From Epilithonimonas tenax DSM 16811 (GTDB lineage Bacteria; Bacteroidota; Bacteroidia; Flavobacteriales; Weeksellaceae), in contig NZ_KE386753.1 in assembly GCF_000428485.1 (NCBI RefSeq), forward strand, positions 7,824 to 69,375: DNA of 61,552 nucleotides, read 5' to 3'. A program made the translations under genes and the position numbers. Position 1 is the first letter of the stretch; every line of letters starts with the position of its first letter. Shown here piece by piece: positions 35,096-42,711 of the stretch. A model generated the notes under the pieces. It was not told the DNA's origin, did not search any database, and worked only from the letters and a program-made list of their open reading frames with translations.

Positions 35096-35581
35096 TTATT
35101 TTGGTTTTTTCTTTAATGCGATGCTGTCTTTTTTAGGCATTTTTGCAACTGAGTCATTTTCAATAAGTACTTCTCCTATTTCGTAATCATTATTTTGTTT
35201 AAGTATGTCTTCTTCTACTAATACAACGCCTGTTGTAGCAACACAACTTTCTTTTTCTTTATTGCAACCAGTTAAAAATAGTATTAAGGAAAATATACCC
35301 AATGAAAGTCTATGATTATGAAAACCCGAAGGTATAAATTTGAAAAACATTTCTTTCAACTTAAACGCTTTGGAATTGTCATTATTTAACTGGTGATTGT
35401 AGAATCTGCCGCAAACACTTTCATCTGATTTTTCCGTAATGATTTGTTGAATTTCTACTGCGTTCTTTTCTGTAAAATCAATCACACATTTGGAACAGAC
35501 GGAACAGAATCTGCCTTTTGCTTCCGGAGACATTTCGTTCCAGTTTTCTGAGCAGGGATTTGGGATGTAGATGTTTTTCAT
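35096..35581 (-). CDS. Cys-rich N-terminal domain membrane protein, unknown function
   Basis: The 161-residue protein begins IPNPCSENWNEMSPEAKG followed by RFCSVCSKCVIDF. Cys10, 26, 29 and 32 could bind a metal. The short N-terminal module recurs in flavobacterial hypotheticals as far as I recall. A hydrophobic stretch (LSLGIFSLILFLTGC) about residues 93-107 could anchor it. This resembles a lipobox but is far from the N-terminus. The tail is basic (KKDSIALKKKPK). I chose the ATG at 35581; the 81 residues upstream are out-of-place repeat DNA. Function unknown. Confidence 0.7.
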   Translation of the reverse strand: MKNIYIPNPCSENWNEMSPEAKGRFCSVCSKCVIDFTEKNAVEIQQIITEKSDESVCGRFYNHQLNNDNSKAFKLKEMFFKFIPSGFHNHRLSLGIFSLILFLTGCNKEKESCVATTGVVLVEEDILKQNNDYEIGEVLIENDSVAKMPKKDSIALKKKPK

Positions 35582-35711
35582 GATGTCAGTTTGGATTGTT
35601 GAGGTAATAAACCGTTTTAAAATTTGAAACGCTTTTCTTTCTGATTTTATTTTGGAAAATATGATATTAAATGGAAATGATATTTTAGAAACCCAACTTC
35701 TAAATGATCGC

Positions 35712-35838
35712 AAAGCCTGCAGCCCGACTTGAGTGGAGCTCTTTTTGTCAATGCGAGTGCAGAGAATTGCTATTGGTAAATTCCCGTCGATCGCATTGGC
35801 AAAAAAGCGGGAACCCTTCGACAAGCTCAGGATAAACT
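35712..35838. repeat. Dispersed stem-loop element, copy 2
   Basis: The CAATGCGA / TCGCATTG arms lie inside a left flank CCCGACTTGAGTGG and a right flank GGCAAAAAAGCGGGAACCC, followed by the CTTCGACAAGCTCAGGATAAA motif. It has the same layout as copies at 29430, 48240 and 57465. Together with a short unremarkable stretch it fills the 385-nt gap between the Cys-rich gene and sucC. Confidence 0.65.
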
Positions 35839-35910
35839 ACGGCGGAAAAGCTGCCCAAATTAAAACTTTCTCAAAATACACAGATACCGTTGATAACTTT
35901 GACAAACTGC

Positions 35911-35944
35911 AAAAAAAAATCCGCTCAAAAAAATTGAACGGATC
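35911..35944 (-). terminator. Rho-independent terminator of sucC
   Basis: On the minus strand ATCCGTTCA pairs with TGAGCGGAT (one G-T pair) and is followed by T9 (A-run on the plus strand, 35911-35919). It lies about 22 nt after the sucC stop. Confidence 0.8.
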
Positions 35945-35966
35945 TGATATTTATTTCAAAAAATTC

Positions 35967-37160
35967 TTAGCTAGCCAGAACTTCTTTTACTTTGTTTGCC
36001 GCTTCTTCCAAAGTGATTGCAGAGTGAACAGGAAGTCCGGACTCGTCAATTAGTTTTTTAGCTTCTACAGCGTTGGTTCCCTGTAATCTTACGATCAATG
36101 GAACTGGAAGGCTTCCCATGGCGTGGTAAGCATCTACAACACCTTGCGCCACTCTGTCGCATCTTACGATTCCTCCGAAAATGTTGATCAAGATTGCTTT
36201 TACGTTCGGGTCTCTCAAGATGATTCCGAAAGCGGTCTGAACTCTTTGTGCATCAGCAGTTCCACCAACGTCCAGGAAGTTTGCAGGGTTACCGCCAGAT
36301 AATTTGATGATATCCATAGTCGCCATTGCAAGACCAGCTCCGTTTACCATACAAGCAACGTTTCCGTCCAACTTCACGAAGTTAAGACCAGCTTCACCAG
36401 CTTCTACATCCAATGGATCTTCTTCTCTTGTATCTCTCAATTCAGCAAGGTCTTTGTGACGGAACAATGAGTTGTCATCCAAAGTTACTTTTGCATCTAC
36501 TGCGATGATCTTGTTATCAGAAGTTTTAAGAACCGGGTTGATCTCGAAAAGAGAAGCGTCGATTCCGATGTAAGCGTTGTAAAGAGACGTGATGAATTTT
36601 GTGAATTCTTTGAAAGCATTCCCTTCAAGACCTAGTCCGAAAGCAATTTTTCTAGCCTGGAAACCTTGCAATCCGTAAGCTGCATCGATCACTTCTTTGT
36701 GGATCAAGTGTGGCGTTACCTCTGCAACGTGCTCAATGTCCATCCCACCTTCTGTAGAATAAACGATCGTGTTTTTCCCTAAAGCTCTGTCTAGAAGGAT
36801 AGAAACATAAAATTCTTTCGTTTCTGTCTCTCCTGGATAATATACATCTTCAGCTACCAAAACAGAATGTACTTTTTTACCTTCAGCAGAAGTCTGAGGC
36901 GTAATCAATTGCATTCCGATGATGTTTCCAGCGTTTTCTTTCAGTTTGTCCATATTAGGAGAGAACTTTACACCGCCACCTTTACCTCTACCACCAGCGT
37001 GGATCTGAGCTTTTACCACCCAAGCTTGCGCTCCTGTTTCAGCAGTCAGTTTTTCGGCAGCAGCAACTGCTTCGTCCACATTGTTTGCAACAAAACCACG
37101 TTGGATATTAACCCCGTATTTTGCTAAAATCTCTTTTGATTGATACTCGTGAAGATTCAT
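35967..37160 (-). CDS. sucC: ADP-forming succinate-CoA ligase, beta subunit
   Basis: SucC binds nucleotide and succinate and, with SucD, makes ATP or GTP from succinyl-CoA in the TCA cycle. The 397 residues start MNLHEYQSKEILAKYGV with the ATP-grasp domain (WVVKAQIHAGGRGKGGGVK) and end in the ligase domain with FLDVGGTADAQRV and INIFGGIVRCDRVAQGVV. Length is typical. The partner sucD is not adjacent, which is common in flavobacteria. Monocistronic with its own terminator. Cytoplasmic. Confidence 0.97.
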   Translation of the reverse strand: MNLHEYQSKEILAKYGVNIQRGFVANNVDEAVAAAEKLTAETGAQAWVVKAQIHAGGRGKGGGVKFSPNMDKLKENAGNIIGMQLITPQTSAEGKKVHSVLVAEDVYYPGETETKEFYVSILLDRALGKNTIVYSTEGGMDIEHVAEVTPHLIHKEVIDAAYGLQGFQARKIAFGLGLEGNAFKEFTKFITSLYNAYIGIDASLFEINPVLKTSDNKIIAVDAKVTLDDNSLFRHKDLAELRDTREEDPLDVEAGEAGLNFVKLDGNVACMVNGAGLAMATMDIIKLSGGNPANFLDVGGTADAQRVQTAFGIILRDPNVKAILINIFGGIVRCDRVAQGVVDAYHAMGSLPVPLIVRLQGTNAVEAKKLIDESGLPVHSAITLEEAANKVKEVLAS

Positions 37161-37261
37161 AATATATTATTGATTAATTTTTAGATTTTATAAGATTCAC
37201 AAATTTAAGAAAAAGTGATGAATTACATTATATAAATGTCTGATTGAAATCAGTTTTCACT

Positions 37262-37421
37262 TTTATCTGGGTGTGTCCCTCGCCAGCGCTAAGTTCCAGC
37301 CGCTCGGGTGCTTTAGTTTATGCTGAGCCTGTCGAAGTATCCGGTGCAATTCCTCATTCCTTGGCTTTGGCCAGCGCGTATTCCGGGATTTCCGATGCCA
37401 TCGCTCACACAGCTTGGGTTT
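37262..37421. repeat. Repeat-like intergenic sequence upstream of sucC
   Basis: This 160-nt stretch is GC-richer than its surroundings and has the GCTGAGCCTGTCGAAG motif at 37321-37336, which recurs elsewhere in the window, plus CGGGATTTCCGATGCCATCG. Frames through it are not protein-like. It lies between the 37422-37682 gene and sucC. Confidence 0.4.
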
Positions 37422-37682
37422 TCAGTAGTTTCTTCCCACTTCTTTACAAAGTTCCAGATATTCTTTTGGCATATTAGATGAGCCCAATCCCGTCTCATAA
37501 TATTCATCCGAATGTGGAATGTAAATGCTGTATTTCTTACTGAATGGAAAAATCGGAATGAAAAACAGTTCGAAATAATTCTTGTAAACCGACACAATAG
37601 CATTTGCCATAAAGCCATTTTTCAGGACTTTACGGTCTTCTTTTCCCACGAGTTTGGTTTTGATTCCGAAGATGAAAAACAT
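37422..37682 (-). CDS. Small protein resembling zinc-ribbon family but lacking the cysteine pairs
   Basis: The 86-residue protein begins MFFIFGIKTKLVGKED and has FELFFIPIFPFSKKYSIYIP, a layout typical of small zinc-ribbon-15-like proteins in Bacteroidota. In those, CxxC pairs flank the central hydrophobic FFIPIFP segment. Here the corresponding positions carry no Cys; only one Cys occurs, near the C-terminus (LELCKEV). The start codon abuts the stop of the receiver gene. It ends the minus-strand operon beginning at 38762. Function unknown. Confidence 0.6.
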   Translation of the reverse strand: MFFIFGIKTKLVGKEDRKVLKNGFMANAIVSVYKNYFELFFIPIFPFSKKYSIYIPHSDEYYETGLGSSNMPKEYLELCKEVGRNY

Positions 37683-38042
37683 TTAGTTTGAATTTGTGAT
37701 TGTTTTTACAATAAGAAGCAATTTGTTTATATCTATTGGTTTTGAAATATATGCATCTGCTCCCGAATTTTGCATATCTTCCAAGGTAGCACTTCCAGAT
37801 ATAAAAACAATTGGAATGATACAATTTTCTTTTATTATCTTTATTGACTGCTCTCCAGAGAAGGGAGGAATTTTCCTGCCAATTAAAATGAGATCGGGCT
37901 TGAAATCATTTATCTTTTCCAATAAAGAATCTGTCGTAAGAAAAAACTCAACTCTATAGCCTTCATCTGTAAGAATAGCTTTCATAACACTTGCAATTGC
38001 CAGCTCATCTTGAAAAATAAGAATTGATTTATGAATCCTCAT
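37683..38042 (-). CDS. Receiver-domain protein with the phospho-acceptor Asp replaced by Gly
   Basis: The 119-residue protein is a stand-alone CheY-like receiver with no output domain. The fold is clear: ILIFQDELAIASVMKAIL, then DFKPDLILIGRKIPPFSG, IPIVFISGSATLEDM and GADAYISKPIDINKL. In a normal receiver the PDLILxD motif carries the phosphorylated Asp; here Gly55 stands there. The acid pocket reads Gln11-Asp12 instead of two acidic residues. Ser82 and Lys101 are kept. It should not be phosphorylated in the normal way and is probably a pseudo-receiver. It abuts both neighbours. Confidence 0.85.
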   Translation of the reverse strand: MRIHKSILIFQDELAIASVMKAILTDEGYRVEFFLTTDSLLEKINDFKPDLILIGRKIPPFSGEQSIKIIKENCIIPIVFISGSATLEDMQNSGADAYISKPIDINKLLLIVKTITNSN

Positions 38043-38429
38043 TTAGAATTTGACCTTAGCAAAATACCAGATCAACATTCCCCAACTGATGATCATAAAC
38101 AAACCGCCAAGTGGTGTAATTGGTCCAAGGAATTTCAAATTAACGCCCCAAACGTCCTGAAAAGCCAAACAATAAATGCTCATAGAAAATATAAAAGTTC
38201 CCGCAATCATCAAGATAGAGATCCATTTCTCAGATGTCGTTTCGAATTTCAAGATATAACCGACAATCAAAAGGAAAAACGCCGCGTACATCTGATAACG
38301 AACACCCGTTTCGAAGCTTTCCAATCTCTCGATGGATAATATTTTTTTAAAGGCGTGTGCCCCAAACGCACCAAGAACTACAGATAGCAAACCGTAGATT
38401 CCGCCGATGATTAAAGTGATGTTTTTCAT
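38043..38429 (-). CDS. DUF423 membrane protein
   Basis: The 128-residue protein has four transmembrane segments and the family N-terminus IGGIYGLLSVVLGAFGAHAFKKIL, then LESFETGVRYQMYAAFFLL, SMSIYCLAFQD and the C-terminal GPITPLGGLFMIISWGML. Family function is unknown. It is an inner-membrane protein. It lies 3 nt after the upstream hypothetical, and its stop abuts the receiver gene start, which argues for a single transcript. Confidence 0.92.
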   Translation of the reverse strand: MKNITLIIGGIYGLLSVVLGAFGAHAFKKILSIERLESFETGVRYQMYAAFFLLIVGYILKFETTSEKWISILMIAGTFIFSMSIYCLAFQDVWGVNLKFLGPITPLGGLFMIISWGMLIWYFAKVKF

Positions 38430-38432
38430 AAT

Positions 38433-38762
38433 TTAATTTTTACAGATTTCTTCAATTTTGTTATGGAAATTAATATCCCATTCTTCATTTCTATTTTCGT
38501 TATCGACCTCCAACAATTTAAAAATGTCATCAATTTTTTCTATAGTTTGTTCTCTAAAAGAAATTGCTTCTTCTTGGGAACTACAAAAATAGGTATGAAA
38601 CATCAGGTTGTAAATTCCGATTGTGACAGAAAAAGGTGCAATGTTGCCATTTTGTTCAATGGTTATTCTCGCACCATTGCTACTTTCAAAATCTGAAAGA
38701 ATAATGCCTCCTTCAGAACCTTTCTTACCAACTGAATTTGAATTGTCAAAGATATACCACAT
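38433..38762 (-). CDS. Hypothetical protein, 109 residues
   Basis: This acidic protein begins MWYIFDNSNSVGKKGSEGGII and has a beta-rich N-terminal half (ARITIEQNGNIAPFSVTIGIYNLMFHTYFC) with helical C-terminal half (EEAISFREQTIEKIDDIFKLL). I do not recognise it. It is the first gene of the operon with DUF423 and the receiver, 3 nt apart. It may be a cytoplasmic immunity- or cargo-type protein but nothing supports that directly. Confidence 0.6.
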   Translation of the reverse strand: MWYIFDNSNSVGKKGSEGGIILSDFESSNGARITIEQNGNIAPFSVTIGIYNLMFHTYFCSSQEEAISFREQTIEKIDDIFKLLEVDNENRNEEWDINFHNKIEEICKN

Positions 38763-38806
38763 TTATATATTACTTAATTTTCCAATTCTGCAATTACTTA
38801 CAGTTT

Positions 38807-38983
38807 TCATAATTGCAATTCTCCCTTTTGATATAAAATAATAAGTTTTCCTGCAATAGTTAATAATCCTAAAACAATGAATAGCCAGGAAAATCGCTTG
38901 GCACCTGCAAATCCCGGATCTTTTGTAAATCGTAAAAATATTCCAAAAATCAGCATAAAAGCTGAAAGTAAAATTCCGAACAT
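38807..38983 (-). CDS. Small membrane protein, 58 residues
   Basis: Reading the minus strand from ATG at 38983 gives 58 residues: a first hydrophobic helix (LLSAFMLIFGIFL), a basic loop (RFTKDPGFAGAKR) and a second helix (WLFIVLGLLTIAGKLIIL), then a short charged tail YQKGELQL and TGA. The two-helix layout with a central KDPGFAG loop resembles small flavobacterial membrane proteins that are often misnamed molybdenum ABC transporter permease. The start lies 4 nt after the stop of the HMG-CoA reductase remnant, its probable former operon partner. Confidence 0.65.
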   Translation of the reverse strand: MFGILLSAFMLIFGIFLRFTKDPGFAGAKRFSWLFIVLGLLTIAGKLIILYQKGELQL

Positions 38984-38987
38984 AAGT

Positions 38988-39053
38988 CTATTTATTTCTC
39001 AATTTCTCCAACTCCGAAATCACCTCGTGGTGGCTCACTGTTTTGTCTTTGAA
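38988..39053 (-). pseudogene. Remnant of an HMG-CoA reductase 3' end
   Basis: In frame on the minus strand, this 66-nt segment reads [20 protein letters not shown] and Lys, then a stop. The intact HMG-CoA reductase at 40614-41942 ends [20 protein letters not shown] and Leu. Its first 36 nt (39018-39053) are identical to 40644-40679 apart from one base. The rest is diverged in sequence but keeps the protein pattern. It overlaps the last codons of the WG-repeat gene in another frame. Confidence 0.8.
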
Positions 39054-40570
39054 TTATTTAAAACATCTTGCTTTACAACTTGTTGTATTTTTGGAGGGAT
39101 TTCTGGGTTTGCAATGGTAATGGTTTTTCCATCTTTTTCAAACTCTAAAATATCGTCTTCTGTATATTGGCTGTATTTGTCATAGATGGGCGGTATTATT
39201 TCTTTTCCAAAAGCATTTGCCATACCTACTTTTCCATCTTTGTAAACTGCAAAAAGTAAAAAATTGTACTTTGCGACCCCAATGTGGTCATATTTTGTAG
39301 GGATAATCATGTTTCCTCTTATATCCATCAATCCGACTAATTTGTTTTCTTCAAATTTTAGGTATTCATAATAAAGCCTATCTCCACGAAAATTGTCTAA
39401 ATCCTCATATTTTGGTTCTATTACAAATCTGTTAAATTTATTGATCAGACCTTTTTTGTTATTTTTTTCTACTACAAATGTATCATAATATGGATAATCA
39501 ATATCATCATAAACTATAGGGATAATTAATTTGCCATTACCATCCATAATACCATTTTTGCCATTTTTTTCAAGAAGAAAAAAGTCGCCCCAGTCTGAAA
39601 TTTTTGTATTAGAAAATGGGATAATGATTTTGTTATTAATATCAATAACCCCGTATTCGCCTTCATTGTTTTTTGCAACAATTAAGTTTTTATCATCGCT
39701 ATAACTAATGAAATGATATCCAGAAACCAATATTTTGCCATCAAAATTATAAAGCACATCGGTAGCATCATTTCTATTAACACGTATGATCTGCTCGTCT
39801 TCATTTATAGAAATATCCTGTTCTTTTCCTTCTTCCGGAAAATCTATAAAAACTGTTCCGTCTGTATAAAATAAACCGTTATCGTGATTGTGAGTTTTAT
39901 AAACAAATACGAAATTTCTTACTTTAGGAGAATGAGAGGTGTACTTTTTTGAATGAATTTCTCGGAAAAAAGGAAGCGTGATTTTCTCATTTTTAAAATT
40001 ATAAATACTTTGTTTCTCATTCTTTTTTATGATAAGATAGTTGTATTGATCAACTATCTCGTCATATTCGATAGGAAGAAGTTCTTCAAATTTTGAATTA
40101 TAAACCCCATACTTATTCGCTTTGGTTACCAATAGATATCCATTTTTTCCTAGAAGGTTTGCATCATCAAAAATTCCAGATTTAATTAGTTCCTTTTTCT
40201 TTTCTACAAAACCTGTCGTAATGTTGTTAGTAATAGATGGTGGTGGCGTTTCTTTTCTTAATGAATTTTTAACTAAAATACCAGGTTTAGAGCGATAAAC
40301 ATCTTTGTTTTCTGATGTTATCAAACTATTGACATTATTGTCAATAACATTATAATCATGTTTTTTAAGTATCGAATTTTGTATTTTTTTTATTTTTTGG
40401 GAATTATTTTCGCAGGAAATTATCATATTGTTAAACGATATTTGTGCCAAGTCCGTTTTTTCGACAATCAATAAACTATCAATCTCTTTTTTGTAGCTTT
40501 TAAAGCACTTTTTGTCTTGCGAATAAAATAAGAATGGTGAAAACAAAAAAAATAAAAATACATTCTTCAT
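39035..40570 (-). CDS. Secreted WG-repeat protein
   Basis: The protein has a signal peptide (MKNVFLFFLFSPFLFYSQD). From about residue 130 come roughly ten WG-type repeats: GYLLVTKANKYGVYNSKFEELLPIEYD, GKNGIMDGNGKLIIPIVYD, NKKGLINKFNRFVIEPKYED, NKLVGLMDIRGNMIIPTKYDH and DGKVGMANAFGKEIIPPIYD. WG repeats form beta-propeller-like binding modules of unknown ligand. I chose the Met at 40570 over the one at 40585 because it starts the signal peptide. Its stop codon lies in a duplicated HMG-CoA reductase end, suggesting insertion. AT-rich relative to its neighbours. Confidence 0.88.
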   Translation of the reverse strand: MKNVFLFFLFSPFLFYSQDKKCFKSYKKEIDSLLIVEKTDLAQISFNNMIISCENNSQKIKKIQNSILKKHDYNVIDNNVNSLITSENKDVYRSKPGILVKNSLRKETPPPSITNNITTGFVEKKKELIKSGIFDDANLLGKNGYLLVTKANKYGVYNSKFEELLPIEYDEIVDQYNYLIIKKNEKQSIYNFKNEKITLPFFREIHSKKYTSHSPKVRNFVFVYKTHNHDNGLFYTDGTVFIDFPEEGKEQDISINEDEQIIRVNRNDATDVLYNFDGKILVSGYHFISYSDDKNLIVAKNNEGEYGVIDINNKIIIPFSNTKISDWGDFFLLEKNGKNGIMDGNGKLIIPIVYDDIDYPYYDTFVVEKNNKKGLINKFNRFVIEPKYEDLDNFRGDRLYYEYLKFEENKLVGLMDIRGNMIIPTKYDHIGVAKYNFLLFAVYKDGKVGMANAFGKEIIPPIYDKYSQYTEDDILEFEKDGKTITIANPEIPPKIQQVVKQDVLNNSKTKQ

Positions 40571-40613
40571 ATAGTAAGCTTTCATAATATTTAGAATAAT
40601 AGGAATTTCATTT

Positions 40614-41942
40614 CTATAATTTTCTTAATCTATTAATTTCGTTAATCACCTCGTGGTGGCTCACTGTTTTATCTTTGAAGTAAGTTACAAAATGCTGTTT
40701 CTCCTCTTCCGTGGCGCCAAATTGATTCAAGATATTGAAAAGGTGCATTTTCATATGACCTTTTTGGATTCCGGTCGTCACCAAAGAACGAAGCGCTCCA
40801 AAATTCTGCGCCAATCCGGAAACTGCCAAAATACTCATTAATTCCTGAGCAGATGGTTTTCCTAATAGAGCCAAAGAGAATTTTACCAAAGGATGAAGAT
40901 TCGTCAATCCACCAACCACACCGACGGAAATCGGCAAATCGATCCAAAATCTAAAAATCCCGTTGTCCGTTGTGCAATGTGTGAGCGAAGCATATTTCCC
41001 GTTTCTCGCAGCATAAGCGTGTGCACAAGCTTCCGTCGCACGGAAATCATTTCCAGTCGCGATGACCACAGCGTCTACACCATTCATAATCCCTTTATTA
41101 TGCGTTGTTGCTCTGTAAGGTTCGATTTCTGCAATCGTCACCGCGCGTTTGAATTTCCACGCAAATTCTTCATTGGAGATGCCGCTGTCGTCTTTTAAAT
41201 CATCAATTTTGCAGGAAACTTCGGCTCTCACGATGCAATCCGGCGTGTAATTGGAAAGGATATTCATCACAATCTGCAATGACTCTTTTTCTTCCTGCGA
41301 GAAACTTTCTTCCTTCGCAACTTCTTCTTTCAAAGTTTTTCCGAATTGCTCCAGACAGGAATTAATGAAATTCGCGCCCATCGAATCTACGGTGTCAAAA
41401 CTCGCTTTCAGCTGGAAATAATCTTCCAGTTCAGCCGTTTTATCGATGAGTTTGATATTCAGGATGCCGCCGCCACGGTTGCGCATATTCTTGGTAATAT
41501 CTTCCGTCGCTTCCAGTAATTTTTTCTTCAGTTTAAAATTGAAAAAATGCAAAAGTTTATGAGCTTCGGTTTTGAAGATAAAATGCGTGTGACCTAATTT
41601 TTCTGTATTGATAATCGTCGTTTTGAAACCACCTTTATCAATCCAGAATTTGGCCGCTTTAGATGCGGCTGCCACCACCGAACTTTCTTCAACTGCCATT
41701 GGAAGCGCCAAAAGTTTCCCGTCTATGAGGAAGTTTGGGGCAATTCCGTAAGGCATATAAAAATTGGAAATGGTGTTTTCGGAAAACTCGTCGTGCATTT
41801 TTTGCAAGGTGGCATCGTCATTCCAATACTGCTGCAGAATCTGCTCGTAACTTCTGTCATTGCTTAGATATTCGCTGATTAGCCAATCGATTTTTCTTTG
41901 TTTGGAAAGTTTTGAAAATCCTTCAACAGGTTGATGGTTCAT
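40614..41942 (-). CDS. Hydroxymethylglutaryl-CoA reductase, class II
   Basis: The enzyme interconverts HMG-CoA and mevalonate. Annotated as degradative by family, in flavobacteria it supplies the mevalonate pathway for isoprenoids and menaquinone. The 442 residues show [78 protein letters not shown] and the C-terminal [10 protein letters not shown] with catalytic His. Length is normal. The 3' end is duplicated at 38988-39053, with a WG-repeat gene in between. Confidence 0.95.
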   Translation of the reverse strand: MNHQPVEGFSKLSKQRKIDWLISEYLSNDRSYEQILQQYWNDDATLQKMHDEFSENTISNFYMPYGIAPNFLIDGKLLALPMAVEESSVVAAASKAAKFWIDKGGFKTTIINTEKLGHTHFIFKTEAHKLLHFFNFKLKKKLLEATEDITKNMRNRGGGILNIKLIDKTAELEDYFQLKASFDTVDSMGANFINSCLEQFGKTLKEEVAKEESFSQEEKESLQIVMNILSNYTPDCIVRAEVSCKIDDLKDDSGISNEEFAWKFKRAVTIAEIEPYRATTHNKGIMNGVDAVVIATGNDFRATEACAHAYAARNGKYASLTHCTTDNGIFRFWIDLPISVGVVGGLTNLHPLVKFSLALLGKPSAQELMSILAVSGLAQNFGALRSLVTTGIQKGHMKMHLFNILNQFGATEEEKQHFVTYFKDKTVSHHEVINEINRLRKL

Positions 41943-42039
41943 AGGGAAATTTTATGTTGTAAAGATAAGGATTTTGGGAGATTGTGATGGGTTTGGTTTG
42001 TATATTTGTGAATGTTTAGAGGTCAATTTTAAAGAAGTT

Positions 42040-42597
42040 ATGAAAAACATAGACAAAAATAGTTTGGAAAATGCTTTCCGCTTATTCGAAAGTGGCGCCA
42101 TTGAAAAATTAGAAATCGGAACAACCAAAGGTTTGCAAGAGATTCATCAATATTTATTCGATGGATTATATGAATTTGCAGGTAAGATAAGAACTCAAAA
42201 TATTTCAAAAGGCGGTTTCCGGTTTGCAACAGCTTTGTATTTGACTGAGATTCTCGCGAAAATTGAACAAATGCCGTAAAATACATTTGAAGAAATCATT
42301 GCGAAATATGTAGAAATGAATATTGCTCATCCTTTTATGGGAGGCAATGGCAGAACGATGCGGATTTGGTTGGATATGATTTTAAAGTCAAATTTAAAGA
42401 AAGTCGTGACCTGGTAATTTGTTGACAAAACACTTTATTTACAATCAATGGAACGCAGTCCAATCAACGATTTGGAATTGAAAACTTTGCTTAATGGAAA
42501 TTTGACAGATGATGTAGAAAACAGAGAAATTATCTTTAAAGGGATTGAGCAGTCTTACTATTATGAAGGTTATGAAAAGGAAAATGACGACCAGTAA
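42040..42597 (+). pseudogene. Fic family AMP-transferase, inactivated
   Basis: One reading frame of 186 codons (including the final stop) encodes a Fic protein but carries two in-frame stops, at 42277-42279 (after AKIEQMP) and 42415-42417 (VTW-stop-FVDK). The frame downstream is clearly Fic: [20 protein letters not shown] with the Fic motif [10 protein letters not shown], where the family needs an acidic residue before GNGR. A final TAA ends it at 42597. The start at 42040 ([16 protein letters not shown]) gives a normal length. Both stops can arise by single substitutions. It would normally AMPylate protein targets. Confidence 0.88.
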
Positions 42598-42658
42598 ATG
42601 AGTAATTCTGTTAGTAACTTAATTGACAAAAACTATCAAAATTGTAATGAAGTGGACT

Positions 42659-42666
42659 TATTTTTG
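42659..42666 (+). promoter_or_regulatory. Probable -7 element for the radical SAM gene
   Basis: TATTTTTG fits TAnnTTTG, 45 nt upstream of the ATG at 42712. The nearest TTG is 14 nt upstream of it (short of the usual 17-23), so the -33 box is uncertain. Confidence 0.4.
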
Positions 42667-42711
42667 ACATTCATTTAGAACAAAATTCGTTTAAATAAAA
42701 TCCTCCAAAAT

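Noticed and set aside
35733-36053. Plus-strand frame near the sucC terminator
   Set aside because: It runs through the stem-loop element, the terminator and the 3' end of sucC on the opposite strand.
37244-37477. Plus-strand frame of 77 codons upstream of sucC
   Set aside because: It lies in repeat-like DNA and overlaps the end of the minus-strand operon gene.
38433-38762. Toxin-antitoxin or immunity role for the 109-residue hypothetical
   Set aside because: No sequence feature supports it; the operon context suggests something else.
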